Source: Onthophagus taurus
Taxonomy: Eukaryota > Arthropoda > Insecta > Coleoptera > Scarabaeidae
Length of the DNA stretch: 64,000 nt
Direction of reading: 5' to 3'
Assembly (NCBI RefSeq): GCF_036711975.1
Contig: NC_091966.1
Span: 12,531,501 to 12,595,500 of the forward strand
Of the stretch, positions 47,251 to 59,569 are shown piece by piece. A program made the position numbers and the translations under genes. Positions within the stretch are counted from its first letter, which is position 1, and the number at the start of each line of letters is the position of its first letter. Under the pieces are notes generated by a model. The model ran no database searches, was not told the DNA's origin, and was given only the letters and a program-made list of their open reading frames with translations.

Positions 47251-47769
47251 TCATATATTTCTTCCGTCAAAAGTGACCGATCGAACAACCCTTTCCCAAA
47301 GCAATGCCTAAGAAAGAGACCAACCGAGGAAAAGAGAAGGAAAGATCGTGAACACCCCTGAAAATTGCGGCATCCTTTTTAGAGAAGCGAGCGCTAACAA
47401 TTGCAGAGATAAGAAGACTGAGAGAAGAAATCGATGGGTTAAAAAGAAAAAACCTAAGTTCCTCCAATGACTCTGGTGAAGTGATTTTGTTATCGGGATT
47501 TTTCATTGATGATTTATTAGGAATGGACGAAGAAGCAGAACATGAAAAGTTCCTGAATAAAATCCCGAGACCGGTTGAAATATCAATTCTTATACATAAT
47601 CGATAAGTTATAAAGGGGGTCCTAATATTAGATCCAAAATATGTATAATTTGTTTTACCATTAATTACCATTAAGTAAAAAAAAGGAGTAGGTATGGAGA
47701 CAGGGTTAAAGTCGAATGTGTTACTTTCCAGAACCGATACGCCTTTTTTGCATTTCAAGTGCAAATATA

Positions 47770-48319
47770 CAGGGTGATTTATAACATACGGAGCAGACTA
47801 AAAGGGTAGGTACTAGAGGTAAAACTGAAGAATTTTCTTAATAATGTTTTGTTAAAAACTTAATAGTTACATAGATATCGTATGTTAATTTTTTAAATAA
47901 TTTAACGTCCATTTTTGAGAACCGCTGATATTCAGTAAAGAATAATTAAAATACTTGTCCGCTGCTAAGTAACCAAACCAACTGGATTGGCAGCAATAAA
48001 AACATGGTATCGGCGGTTCTCAATAAACAGACACCACCGTTTGAGCGGTTTAACAAATTATTAAATAGTCGTAACTGTTATATTATAAAGATTTTATTAT
48101 TTTTGTTAATTATGCATTGTTTAAGTAACCCCGAAATATTCGCAGTGTGAATTTAAACGTAGTGTATATGGTAAGAAATGCTCGGCCATTAAGTCAACTT
48201 TAACGTTCTATATCTTTGTGATTATTAAATTGTGGTCAAAACATTATTAAGAAAATATCTTCAATTTGGCTCCTAGTACCTACCCTTTTAGACTGCTCCG
48301 TATGTTATAAATCACCCTG
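47770..48319. mobile_element. Tc1/mariner-type MITE
   Basis: TA-CAGGGTGATTTATAACATACG on the left and its mirror on the right (ending CACCCTG-TA) extend through GAGCAGACTAAAAGGGTAGG. A looser inverted match continues to about 100 bp (TTTTCTTAATAATGTTTTG). Length is 550 bp and there is no coding capacity. The first 13 bases equal those of the mariner-like element at 31548. Confidence 0.9.
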
Positions 48320-48323
48320 TATA

Positions 48324-48355
48324 TGTTAGTTCTAGTTTTAGTTCTAATTTTCGTT
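48324..48355. repeat. Fragment of the 44.8-kb hairpin repeat
   Basis: GTTAGTTCTAGTTTTAGTTC matches the second hairpin arm of the tandem repeat at 44828-45180. It lies directly beside the MITE at 47770-48319. Confidence 0.6.
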
Positions 48356-48359
48356 CAAA

Positions 48360-50630
48360 TGCTATTGTATTTGTAGGACATGGTAGAAGAGGTCTACGTG
48401 TAGCGACAAGCTCTTTACTAGACCTATAGGTTAAACGAATATTTTCATATCCAATTTCATATCCTCTTTGATACCAAGACAATTAACCATTGAAGGATAT
48501 AACATTAAAAGCAGACGAGTGGTCGGTCGAGCATGAACCTAACACATGTTGTAGACCTCGTCTAGAAATTCATCAATTTTCATAATTTTTTTTATAACAC
48601 CTCCTCTCTCATTTCTATGGAAGAATGTGAAGGTACACCGTTATTTAAATTAATTAATAATTCAATTAACTAATTTCTCCTCAAGACCCGTTACTAACGT
48701 TTAACCAAAATCTGAGTATTATGATTGTCAATATTAAGGACATTATTCTATATCTGGAATAAAAATCCTCTGATAGAGAAACATTAGCAGGTTCTAAATC
48801 TTGCAGAAGATAAGGTTGCAGTATCGGCCAAGAACTTTATTGTTGAGAGTTCTGCACACCTTAGATTGTGATACATGATGATTAAATTACGTCTTGTGCT
48901 CGTGTACATATGATAGCATCAATAATGTCAACTTTTTGACCACTGACAGCCAACTTCATTACATGCCTTTATACTAAATTTCGGAAGTTTTGCTGTATAT
49001 ATGTAGCAATATGTAGCGAATATTATACTTATAAGAAAAATCGCGAAAATTTTGTGTATTAGAACTATATGCCATCTTTAAGCCATAATATATATATTAT
49101 TTTATGTAACTATTTTATCACATAAGTACGATAAGCTTGTTATTATTGTAAATTCGTACTTCTTTGACATAGTTAAATTTTATTAGTTTTTTTTTCACAC
49201 GAGAGTTCAATTTAATTTTTTAAATCTTTACTTATTGTTAGACAGAAATCTCATAAAAATTTTTCCGTTATCATGGGGATTACTAAAAATTTATAAACAA
49301 AGATAACGCTTTAGCAGTTATTACCACAAAATAATGTATTACACCAAGTAATGCATTGCAATAAAATTTAGTCATAGCAATAATTCAACCGGATTTTACT
49401 GCTTTGCAATTTTTCCAAACGTCATAAATTAAATTTTGTTTATATCTATATAATTCATTAAACTATTTCATTTGATGTAGTGCAAATAATCATATTTCAT
49501 AGAAATTTATAATCCTAAAATTAAATTTAAAAAAAATATATAAAGATTAAAACATACATTTACGTAAATGGAATTTATGATTATCCTACTGAATATTTAA
49601 AACTTAAAATTATTCACTTTACTTAAAAAAAATATCACTAATACATCACACAACGACGGGTAAACCAACGAATACTGATTACAAGAGCATTTGGTGCCAT
49701 CAAAAATGGAAGCGTAGTTGAGAATATCCTTATCATTGAAACACACGATTGGGTAAACACGTGTTGTGAGGAACCAATAGTCGCTCTCGGTTTCCGGGAC
49801 ATACATATTCATATCGTACATAAAGTACGTTTGAATACAATAAAATTTACATCTTTACAGGCGCAAGAATCCGAATATTATTCTTAAAATTCCTGGCATT
49901 CAGGTATTATAATTAAATACTGTAGGTAAAAATAAAAATATCGATGGATATAATAGGAAATCTTAATTACATCAGTCTTATCACATAAGAAAGCAAACAT
50001 GTTTATTATAACCACGATTGGAATCCAACACCAAGTAGGTTATGTCGGTTTTCTATGTTAAAGTGGTAGAACAAGATTTCCGAACAATGATCCTTTTCAT
50101 CAGTCATCGCTAACAAGCGTCGGTGAGCAATAAACAGTGTAGATAAGAATAGTAGAGACGAGCTCATCTGTTTTTAAAATAAAGATCCGCGTTGCTCTAG
50201 TTTCCCACTCGTAAAATTCCTACTTGCTAATCGCGCATGTAGTCGCCCCGGCAATTACCTTCAATTATTGGCGGAATTGGGAACACGTCCAGGCAACGGT
50301 TATTAACTTTGGAGAAGACGTGTCCCGTGCTATAGCGGTGAAGCTCTGGTACTCATTGTTGGATACAATAAATCTAAATGAGAGTTAAAGCGCATTGACA
50401 AGTCGACGGTCAGGAATCTATGCTCTCTCGGTTCTATTCCGACCTTTATTCCTACGCAATGACTTAGTGTGCATGTTACCAACGTACCGTTGCCCATTAC
50501 TGCACACTTCGGCTCGTTCAATATATATGTTTTCAAGCTCGATTCAGAAATATTTGTAAACCTTTTAATAATAATAATACATTTTTTAATATTGCATTGA
50601 ATATAAAGAGTAAAAAACAGTAAAAATATA
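48360..50630. other. No recognised gene; two GC-richer patches
   Basis: Mostly AT-rich. The minus-strand frame at 49597-49821 (MYDMNMYVPETESDYWFLTT...) and the patch at 50030-50520 have composition unlike their surroundings. Neither shows a known domain or clear splice sites. Confidence 0.4.
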
Positions 50631-50636
50631 AAAGCT

Positions 50637-52720
50637 GTGTTAAACAATTTAAAACTCAATCACATAAATTGGGACATAATCTTGAATTGCAATGACGTAA
50701 ATGCTGCTGTAGATCATTTCTACACCCATCTGGGCTTAGCAATTAGTAAGTTCGTCCCACTCAAACGATCCCATGATAATAAATTTCCACCTTGGTTTTC
50801 TCCTTCAACGATTCGCATAATCCGTGAAAAGAATCGTATTCATAAAAAATAGAGGCGCTTTGGAAATCGACTGGACTATCTATCATTCTCGTTGTTGCGG
50901 GGTCGTTCTAAATTCTTAATTGACTTAGATTATAAGCGGTATATTGACCGTGTGCAGTGTTCTGTTGAGTGTCGGATCATAAGCGGTTTTGGTCTTATAT
51001 AAAACTGGCCTGAGGTTGAGCTTGAGCTTAGGGGATGGCACCCGGCAAGGGTCCTGGATCAGATGGTATTCCTTCAGTCCTTATTAATAACTGTGCTGCT
51101 GCTCTTTCCATTCCTCTTATGAAAATTTTTAATTTGTCCATCATTACTGGAGTCTTTCCCTTGGCGTAGAAACGCGCGAATATTGTACCAGTCTACAAAT
51201 CTGGTGATTGACACCTGGCCAAGAACTACCGTCCAATTTCTATTTTGCGCTTATTTGGAAAGGCATTTGAAAGGTTGATGTACTCGAGACTATTTTTCAG
51301 TTGAAAAATACTATTAATGTCAATCAACACGGTTTTTATCCTGGCCGCTCGGTCGAGGCGAACATGCTCGAGTATGTTGACTTTCTGTACTCTTCCATGG
51401 GTAACAACATCCAAGTAGGCAAAGCATTTGACAAGGTAGATCATAACTTGTTATGCGATAAACTGTATCGCGCTGGTGTTACTGGATATTTGCTGGACTG
51501 GTTTACCTCTTACGTCTCGGACTCTTGTCGTGTGGTTTGGTGGATTTTGTTCAATCTCTTCTGGTGTACCTCAGGGCAACCATCTGGGCCCTCTGTTGTG
51601 CCTTCTTTACATTAACGACATCTTTGGCTCCTTTTCCCATTGCCACTGTCTCATGTATGCTGACGACCTTAAATTGTTTCTCCCTATTTATAGTGTACAT
51701 GACTGCGCCAAATTGCAGAGTGACCTTGACGATCTATGCAGGTTCTGTTCTGATAACTGTCTTGTTTTAAATATCTCTAAGTGTGTAACTATAACTTTTA
51801 TTAAAGAACAGAATTATATCTCTTATAATTGTACACTTGGCAATAACGTCCTAAATAGGAACTAATCTCTTCGAGATCTTGGTATCATCCTTGATCAAAA
51901 GCTATCTTTTGGTCTTCATATTGATGGAGTGGTGAACAATGCATATAGGACGTTTGGTTTTGTAATGCGTTCTTGTGAGGATTTTACAAATCCGTATGCG
52001 ATCATCAGTATTTATAATGCTTTTATTAATAGCATCTTGAACTTTGGTAGTTGTGTCTGGAATCCCCAGTATTCTTGCTATATCGACAGACTTGAGAGGA
52101 TTCAGATGAAATTCTTAAAGTTTCTTTTTTATAAATTGCATCACGATTACGAAGACTATAACACTGCATGTGGAAAGTATCGTTTACTCACTCTCCGTCA
52201 GCGGAGACTACTTGCGGATGCTATGTTCCTGTATAGATTACTCAACGGTCTCTGCAATTCTCCTTACCTTCTGTCTCGTGTCGATTTACATGTTCCTTCC
52301 CGTCAACTTCGTTATGATTTTCTTTTCTATGCACCTACACCGCGCCCAAACGCTTATAGAAATTCTCCTATCATTAGAATGAAGAGAGCAGTAGACCGTC
52401 TCGACATTGACTTATTTGTATTCTGTAAACAGAGGTATAAGTCCCTCACTCGAAACAGCATCATAAATGCGGACGAGCGGTTTCAGTTTTAGTTTTATTT
52501 TATGTATAATTCTCTGTTTCGCATACTGTTTAGTTATTTTTTTTTCCTTTTTCCTAATTTCTTTTCTTCGATATAGATGCTGATTAATTTTGTATATGGT
52601 ATATTGTATATATTGTATTGTATACATTATATTGTATGCATTAACTCCGTGGAGCAATGTCTTTGGGTCTGTCCTGTTTTTGCTCCCTTGGAAAGTAAGT
52701 AAATAAATCCGAAAAAAAAA
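50637..52720 (+). pseudogene. 5'-truncated LINE reverse transcriptase
   Basis: This is a jockey/CR1-like non-LTR element. In order the plus strand shows a pre-RT segment (NDVNAAVDHFYTHLGLAISK), KGPGSDGIPSVLINNCA, AKNYRPISILRLFGKAFERL, QHGFYPGRSVEANMLEY, a frameshift, GKAFDKVDHNLLCDKLYRAG, SGVPQGNHLGPLLCLLYIND, the catalytic MYADDLKLF, then the long C-terminal frame 51929-52492 (WNPQYSCYIDRLERIQMKFL). Several stops and shifts and one internal deletion near 50.98 kb make it inactive. A TATA/TGTA simple repeat and a short A-run near 52716 look like its 3' end. Confidence 0.88.
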
Positions 52721-52729
52721 CAGTTTCTC

Positions 52730-54180
52730 AGCCTCATTTTCTTTAAACTTTAAATCAGAGTTGTAAGAAATACCCAATCTAAATGCTAGTAATTAATCTT
52801 TTATTGTTATAAAGATGCAAAATTATCTGCAACAAGCCACTGGGACAACATTCACAATGCTATCAGCAGTAATTCTCTGCCTCTGCCATTCTCTAGCATA
52901 AATAGAAATTGGAAAAAGTTAAAAGTACTTATTAAAAATGGCTGTATTTTCCCTGCTATAAATTAACAACCGCGTAGCTGCTATACGCAATAGCCTGCAG
53001 CAGTTAGTAATATTACAAGATTACCTTTTTAACAATAAATAAAGAGATGTGCAGAAATATATAGACTTTCTATATTTTTAAACAGAAACTTCATCTTTCA
53101 ACATCAATATGCGATACAAATCCAATTCTATTAAAAACAACGAAATGCAAAAATCATAAATTATGCAACATTGCAGTATTTGTTAAATATTTTACATTTT
53201 GATGTTTTGATTTGTTAATAAAGGTGATATCTTACCTGGCTAGGACGACAGGGAACCTTGATTATTATAAGACAACTCTCGGAAGCTTTGAAGTGTTTAT
53301 GCAGACGATCCTTGAGTGCCAATTCATGATTAGTAATTTAGATAACAATTTAATTTGCAGATTAACCAGTTTAAATATGTTAAGATACGACAAAGAAATA
53401 ATGTGTGTTCAGAGAAAACTGCAAAAGTCCATACCTAATACGCGTTTACAATAATAATGTTTTTATTATTATTTACCATGTTATTACCAACAGTGTTGAA
53501 AAACGTTCAAGATATTAGATTAAAACCAGAAACCACATAACAACTAATCTTTCACATCTTTTTTTTGGAGACTGGTTAATGTAATTTTAATCTTTTTTGC
53601 AATCCAAATTATGGTAGGAATGAGTTCAGTCATTGCCTTCCAGTTTAAATTTGAAATAGTTCAACGTTCTTGGAATCTTAGTTCTGGCCACTATAGATCG
53701 TGACTTCTTCTGAGAGTACTTACTACAAAAGGGAAATAATTTCTGGTTACAGTGTGAAATCTGGTCACCGTATTTTCATATTTTTTTTCACAGCTGGACT
53801 ACTGTGATTGCAGACTTTTCTTTGCAGCTTAGAGATTGGTCACCGTAATTTCATACATTTTATTACAGTGTAGAGTTTTCCAGTGAAATTTCAGATATTT
53901 TACGGTAGTTTAAAGATTTGTCAGTCTAAAGAATTTCTTTGTGATTTATATAGAAAAATGATACCGCCACTGAATTCATAGTAGATGTTATCAAACGAAT
54001 CGCAAATACCGTGTTTGTAAGTTCTAGAGATCATGACATTTTTTTGTCAATCAGTCAATGGAATACGATTCTTATATAAACCGTAAACAGAGGTAGTCTA
54101 AAATGCTGCCTAAGAATGAGTAGCAAATCATTTGTTGTATGCCAAGTTCCACATTACAGTTTCATACAAGATTAAAAGTT
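52730..54180. other. No recognised gene
   Basis: AT-rich. An 80-codon frame at 53212-53454 has no recognised domain. TTGGTCACCGTATTTTCATA-like sequence occurs twice (about 53763 and 53836), a small local duplication. Confidence 0.4.
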
Positions 54181-54189
54181 TATCCAATG

Positions 54190-54790
54190 ACCTGAATCAA
54201 GTAAAGGATCAAGCTTCGATCCTCACCCAAACGACACCGTGCGGTTGTCCTTTTCGATAATATGTGGCTCAATGATTCCTACTCTTCATACTGCAGTCCA
54301 AACTATGACCCGATTCGAATGAAGATCCTTTCCCTAGGATTGATATCACTCCAATATCGCATATTTTGTTTGTTCACACAACCTGAAAATGTAAAATGAG
54401 CCTCATCATTGAACCACACAACTGCGTTGGGGTAAATTCTCAAGAACTGTTACGGATGCCGTTTGTTAAATTACGTGTGCAAAGTTGTTGTGCGACTACT
54501 ATTTTGTATGGTAGTAAAATTCGGCGAGTTGAACCCCAGAGCAGCTGCATGTTTGGAAGCAGTGTACCTAGGAGATCGGAAAACTGAAGCTCGGACTGCG
54601 TCGATGTTTGCAAGTGTTCTAGCGGTACAGCAGCTCGAGGGAATATTATACCGTAGGTATCTACTGCAACATTTTGACAACTGGCAATGTTTAACTAAAA
54701 ATTTCCCCACCAACGTTCTCAGTGAAAAAAAAAGTTTCAATACTAGACCCTGTACATTGAATACTTTTGTAAACACTTCAGATCTTTTAA
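54190..54790 (-). pseudogene. Mariner-like transposase fragment
   Basis: The minus strand reads ASVFRSPRYTASKHAAALGF (HTH), then FLRIYPNAVVWFNDEAHFTF with the first catalytic Asp, then GCVNKQNMRYWSDINPRE. This is the middle of a Tc1/mariner-superfamily transposase of the type with the VNKQN.RYW motif, distinct from the copies at 24.5 and 31.8 kb. Its ends are not seen. Confidence 0.75.
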
Positions 54791-54949
54791 GCGGATCTTT
54801 CAGGCAGTGATTGGTTAATGTTTAGTATACGCTATTCCATCTTGATGTATACAATTTTGTCTTCCAAAAGGTGACGTTACGATTTTAATCCATGCGTGTG
54901 CCGAGGCAGGTAAGATTTCTCTATAAAATACAATTACCAAATACCTATA

Positions 54950-55530
54950 CGGAAATAAACGTGAAATAATAGCTAATGAAGACGTGGTTTTCGAATATTC
55001 GCTATCAGAACAATCAGATTCAGAGTATGATGAAGTTAATAATGGCAGTTCTAGATACTATATGTGCAAAGATTATACAGCTAAAAGGAGCAAAACTTAT
55101 ACAGTGAGAAATTCTCGTACTCATTTATGTAGCACTGTTTTGCGTCTCCATTGTTAAAAGGAGGAACGGAATGCAAAATCAGAGCAGAAATATATATCAT
55201 AACTATTTGTACAAATGTATATCAGAATAGTTAGAGTAAGTTATCAACGTCAAAGAGATGTCAGATTAACAGATATTGAAGAAATAAAAGTACTTTTGGG
55301 TATTCTATGTATTACTGGTGCCCTCAAATCAATAAATCGTTCTTGTTTCTTGATGAGGTGTATGCGTTTTGATGATGTTGATATCATACAGCAATGATCG
55401 ATAAATTACCAGCTATCAGAGATTTTTGAAAACTTGTCAAAAATTTTTTGAAATATGTTAGGCCATCGGAACGTCTTACAATAGATGAGACCTTGGTAGC
55501 ATTGCAAGTTAGATGCCCATTCCGGCAACC
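54950..55530 (+). pseudogene. Decayed piggyBac transposase
   Basis: The plus strand shows DVRLTDIEEIKVLLGILCIT then MRCMRFDD, which fits EIKALIGLLI...LRFDD of piggyBac with an internal deletion. After a break come ERLTIDETLVALQVRCPFRQ, matching the TIDE..V.FRGRCPFRQ block with the first catalytic Asp region. There are many stops. Confidence 0.7.
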
Positions 55531-55539
55531 TTCCTACGA

Positions 55540-57980
55540 AACTCTCAGAATACTAATAATACTAATAATCTGAATCGCAAAACTTATTCAAAACTACTAC
55601 ACTGAAACAGTCTTAGCAACTAAACTCGTAGACATGTTATTACGTAACACAGTCAAGGTCACGTATTATTATCACAGTTTTGTCCACTTGTATTGTCAAT
55701 CAATAATGTCTGCTTCCTTCTTCTGCTCCACCACAACCTTTTGTTAAAAAGTATTTATTACAAGATATTGTGAAAATGAAAATAATTTGTGGAAAATATG
55801 GGCAAATTACTGTCACAATGAACAGAGAATAATATCAGAAAAAAATAAATGAGTTTAAAACTTCAGTACTATGAATCAACCTTAACTTAAATAATTCTTC
55901 GATTGGTAGAATTCAACAGTACCTTTCAGCATACTTCGTAAAGATCTCTTGCTGGAATTTCAAGGAGGTAATTATATGCAAACTCTTGACGTTCAATTCC
56001 TCGATTACCCGGATAATGGAGTCCCGCGTTACAGGTGAAAATTATTTATTACGCTTATAATATATTATTTCAGTTGAAATCCTGCGGACAAATCGTGGAA
56101 GAGAAAATTGTTAGCCGCGCGAATGAGTATTGCTCGGAGCGATATCTAGTTAGTGGAAACCGCTCGTACGTATGGTAAATTAACAGCCTGACTCTATGAA
56201 AGTAAACAACATGTGCTTATAGGAAATTCTAAAAATTCTAAATATTTAATCAACGTATCAAAAATAATTATTTTGAATTAATTTTTATTAGTTTATCTAA
56301 TAACGGTTTGATTTGCAGTTAAGTAGTAGAATTCCCATGAGAAATGTTTATGCGTCACTCGGAGAGCCCTGGTGAAATTCCATAACGGGTCGACAAAGGC
56401 CCCGTTGTGGGGGTTACAATGGGAATCGGGTCGCAAGACGACGAGTTTGAAATAAATAAAACCAGGAAAAAAAAAGTGGCCGGATCGAGGGCGTGGACCG
56501 TATTTATGTCCATCGTACCATTGGACTAATGGTCGTGGCCGCGACATTTGTCAGCGTGCGGTTTTCAAATATGTTCCTCTAATATTTACACGAGTTACAG
56601 TCACGAGTCTGGACGGCAAGAGCCGTCATTTCGTGGGCTCGTCGTGAGGACACAATGGCCCATATCGTCCGCGACCTGGGGCCGTGTTCGCCATTTCTCA
56701 GTAATGCCCGCAGGGTACAAATGAAGAAGAACTTTGGCGTGGATATTCACGTGGAACAGAACAGTACTTTCGAATAGTTATGCTTGACTCGAAATGACTA
56801 CAACAAGAAATAAAATTAATTTAAAGAACGATTTATTCATCGTTAATTTTTTATTTATAAAAAAGTAATTCTCATTTCATTTTCCAGTTAACATTAAATG
56901 ATTGTCTTTAAATAGAACTTACTTGAGAATCAGCACGAACCAATTCAACTGGTTCTAAACCCCAGCAACTTATTTAAACCCCTGTCGCATCCATCAAACT
57001 GTCTGAAAGGAGTGCGGAAAATGCGACAGCATACACGGCCCGCCATACATCATCTCCTTTGAGCCATCACGGCCAATGACACATTGTTTACACAGGGCCC
57101 CAGTTCTTCGAGACTGTGGCGTACTTACAAGAGTTAAAACGTGTTGTCCTGTCATAAGCACGATGACAGTCCGACGTTGAACGCCTCTCAACGCGGCCTA
57201 TGCATGGAATTATTTTATATATGTATATAGCCGAAGGAGAGAAGTGTGAGGTTAAAACTAAAAACCGAAAGGTAGATAGCCGGGAGGCACACCGCCACTA
57301 TATGCGAGAAATGAATGTATTGGACAAACGGGGCAATTAATTCGGACGTAGATTGAAGGTACGTGCGCTTCAACTGCCCGTTGATAGAATCGAGGAGTTA
57401 ATAATGTTGCGCTTTATCGTCGATGTATCGCGTGAGTCGAGATTTAAGGGGATTACTAACGTTTTGCTATACGGTAGAAAGAACTTGAATGTTGTGTTAC
57501 TAAGAATGAGTGGTTTATTACAGTACTTAAAGATAGGATTTGAAAATATATAATAAGGTAGTATGGATATACATTACTATTTAATAGAAGAAGGAGTCTA
57601 CTTATTTTTGGACAAATTAGATGCTTTCTAAGCCAAATAATAAATTTGTCAAGCAATGTCAGACTTGTATCATGTATCATTACTATACATGCTATAAATT
57701 AAAAATATGTGTATTATTGCGAAGAAAAAGGTTTTCATTGAGAAATAAAATAACATGGGGGAACTCATCTAGGTAAGTTTATGTCAAGTTAAGCTTTCTT
57801 AAGGAGAAACTTGCTTTCTATCAGCTAATCTGCCAAATATGGGAAGAAGGGCAAACACTAATCCCCTGGAAAGAAACCCATACATAAAAATGGGAATAAA
57901 ATGCGTTGCACAAACATATAAAGTAACATATAATATTAACATAGGATATATAGTCTTTTCGGTTTAGAAAGAATCGATCA
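55540..57980. other. No recognised gene; GC-rich islands
   Basis: Two strongly GC-richer islands, about 56340-56760 and 56990-57360, stand out in AT-rich DNA. They have short frames only and no known protein motif. They could be conserved non-coding (enhancer) DNA. Confidence 0.4.
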
Positions 57981-57989
57981 ATTGGAGAT

Positions 57990-58840
57990 ATGCTGGAAAT
58001 ACAAAAATTAAAAAATTAATTAATCTCACAAAAGCCTATGTAGAGGGATCTACAAGTGCAATAAGATTTGAAAGAAAGTTTTTCTTTAACCTTCTTTCAA
58101 TCAAAAATGGTCTCAAACAGGGAAATGCGTTATCCCCACTCCTCTTTAACATCATATTCGAAAGTATCGTGCGAAAGACAAACACAAAAACGCTTATGTT
58201 TAAAAATCAAGGTCCTCGAATTATACTGGATTTCGCTGATGACATAGATATAATGAGAAACACAACTATCGATGTCAAGGAAGAATTCATTAAACTGAAA
58301 GTTGCTGCAAGGGAAGTTGGCTTACGAATCAACGAAGATAAAACAAAATATATGATTAGAACAAGAACAGAACGACGCGACAGAATAGGACAGAACGTGA
58401 CAATGGATCATTACGATTTTGGAAGGGTTCAACAGTTAAAATATTTGGGAGCTCTGAAAACAACATAACACAAGAGATTGATAATAGAATACAGGGAGGA
58501 AATCGCTGCTGATTCGCGAATGTATCATTCGGTTATAAGACCTATAATGACGTATGCATGTGAAACATGGACGATGGCGAAACAAAATGAGAATCGACTA
58601 AAAATTGCGGAAAAAAGAATTCTTAGAGAGATATACAGAGTACAGACCAGTCAAGAACAATATCACATAGCAGTATAGAATGAGGACTAATAGTGAACTT
58701 GAAGAACTATATAATCAGCCAGATATAGTAAAAGTAATAAAGTTAGAAAGATTGAGATGGTCTGGCCATGTTAGGGAACAAAACAAACGTGTCCTCAAGT
58801 TGGTATGGGAAGAGTTCCCAGAGGGAAGACGGCGAATATA
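57990..58840 (+). pseudogene. Decayed LINE reverse transcriptase
   Basis: The plus strand reads LTKAYVEGSTSAIRFE, then GLKQGNALSPLLFNIIFESI, ILDFADDIDIM (active site FADD), LRINEDKTKYMI, VQQLKYLGALKTT, then in other frames VIRPIMTYACETWTMAKQNE and RLRWSGHVREQNKRVLKLVW. The order is that of the RT palm, thumb and tail of RTE/jockey-like LINEs. Two or more frameshifts make it inactive. Confidence 0.82.
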
Positions 58841-58869
58841 AATATTTGTAGTTCTTCTCCTGATCCTTA

Positions 58870-59560
58870 TGCCTAATGGCGTCAGATAACCTCCACCTCC
58901 ACCACTCCCTCCGCTTCCTGGCTAATTTCTTTATATCTGTTAGAGTCTTCCCTCTCTTCTTCCCAACTTTTGCTATTCTACTTCCACTTTCTACTACCTA
59001 CTTCTACTTCCTACTTCTTTCTAGGTCTTCCCCTCTTTTTCTTATCCTTATTCTTTTTGGTATTTTATGTATTCAAATACATTTTTTACTATTGTGGTAT
59101 GTTCCATTCTAATTATGTGGGCGTACCAGTTTAGTTGCTTTCACTCTATTTTGCTGGTTATCTCCTCTTAATCTACTCACAGTCTTATTTCCTCATTCCA
59201 TATCCTATCCTACTTCGTCTTCCCCACTATTTTCCGGAAAAATTTCATTTTCATTGCTGTGATCTTTCCTTCTTGTTTGTCTTGGAGTGTCCATGATTCA
59301 ATGGCATATGTTAATATTGGGACTGCCACCGCGTTGTACACTTTCAATTTTATATTTTTATGTATCTCCTTCTTCCCAAAAATTGTTCTGTATGTTGTTT
59401 TTCTTTATTTTTGCATTTATGTCTAAATCTATCCTTTCATCTTGTGATATTATACTGCCCAAGTACTCATACGATGATACTTCTTCTATCTTTTGTTCCT
59501 TTATAAATGTTAACTAACTTCCTTGCCTTTTTATGGTTCTTTGCTATCAGCGCTATGTCG
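58870..59560 (-). pseudogene. Decayed LINE reverse transcriptase tail, opposite strand
   Basis: The minus strand shows SNENEIFPENSGEDEVG-like and KTVSRLRGDNQQNRVKATKL, then HKIPKRIRIRKRGEDLERSR. This resembles the post-RT tail (RLRGD...KL.RPH...IPKRI) of the same general LINE type. It abuts the plus-strand copy tail to tail. The evidence is weak because of many stops. Confidence 0.5.
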
Positions 59561-59569
59561 TCAGCATAA

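Noticed and set aside
47267..47764. 165-codon minus-strand open frame
   Set aside because: Composition and residue pattern (Ser/Phe-rich) look like the antisense of a Lys/Glu-rich decayed sequence next to LINE remains; no domain recognised.
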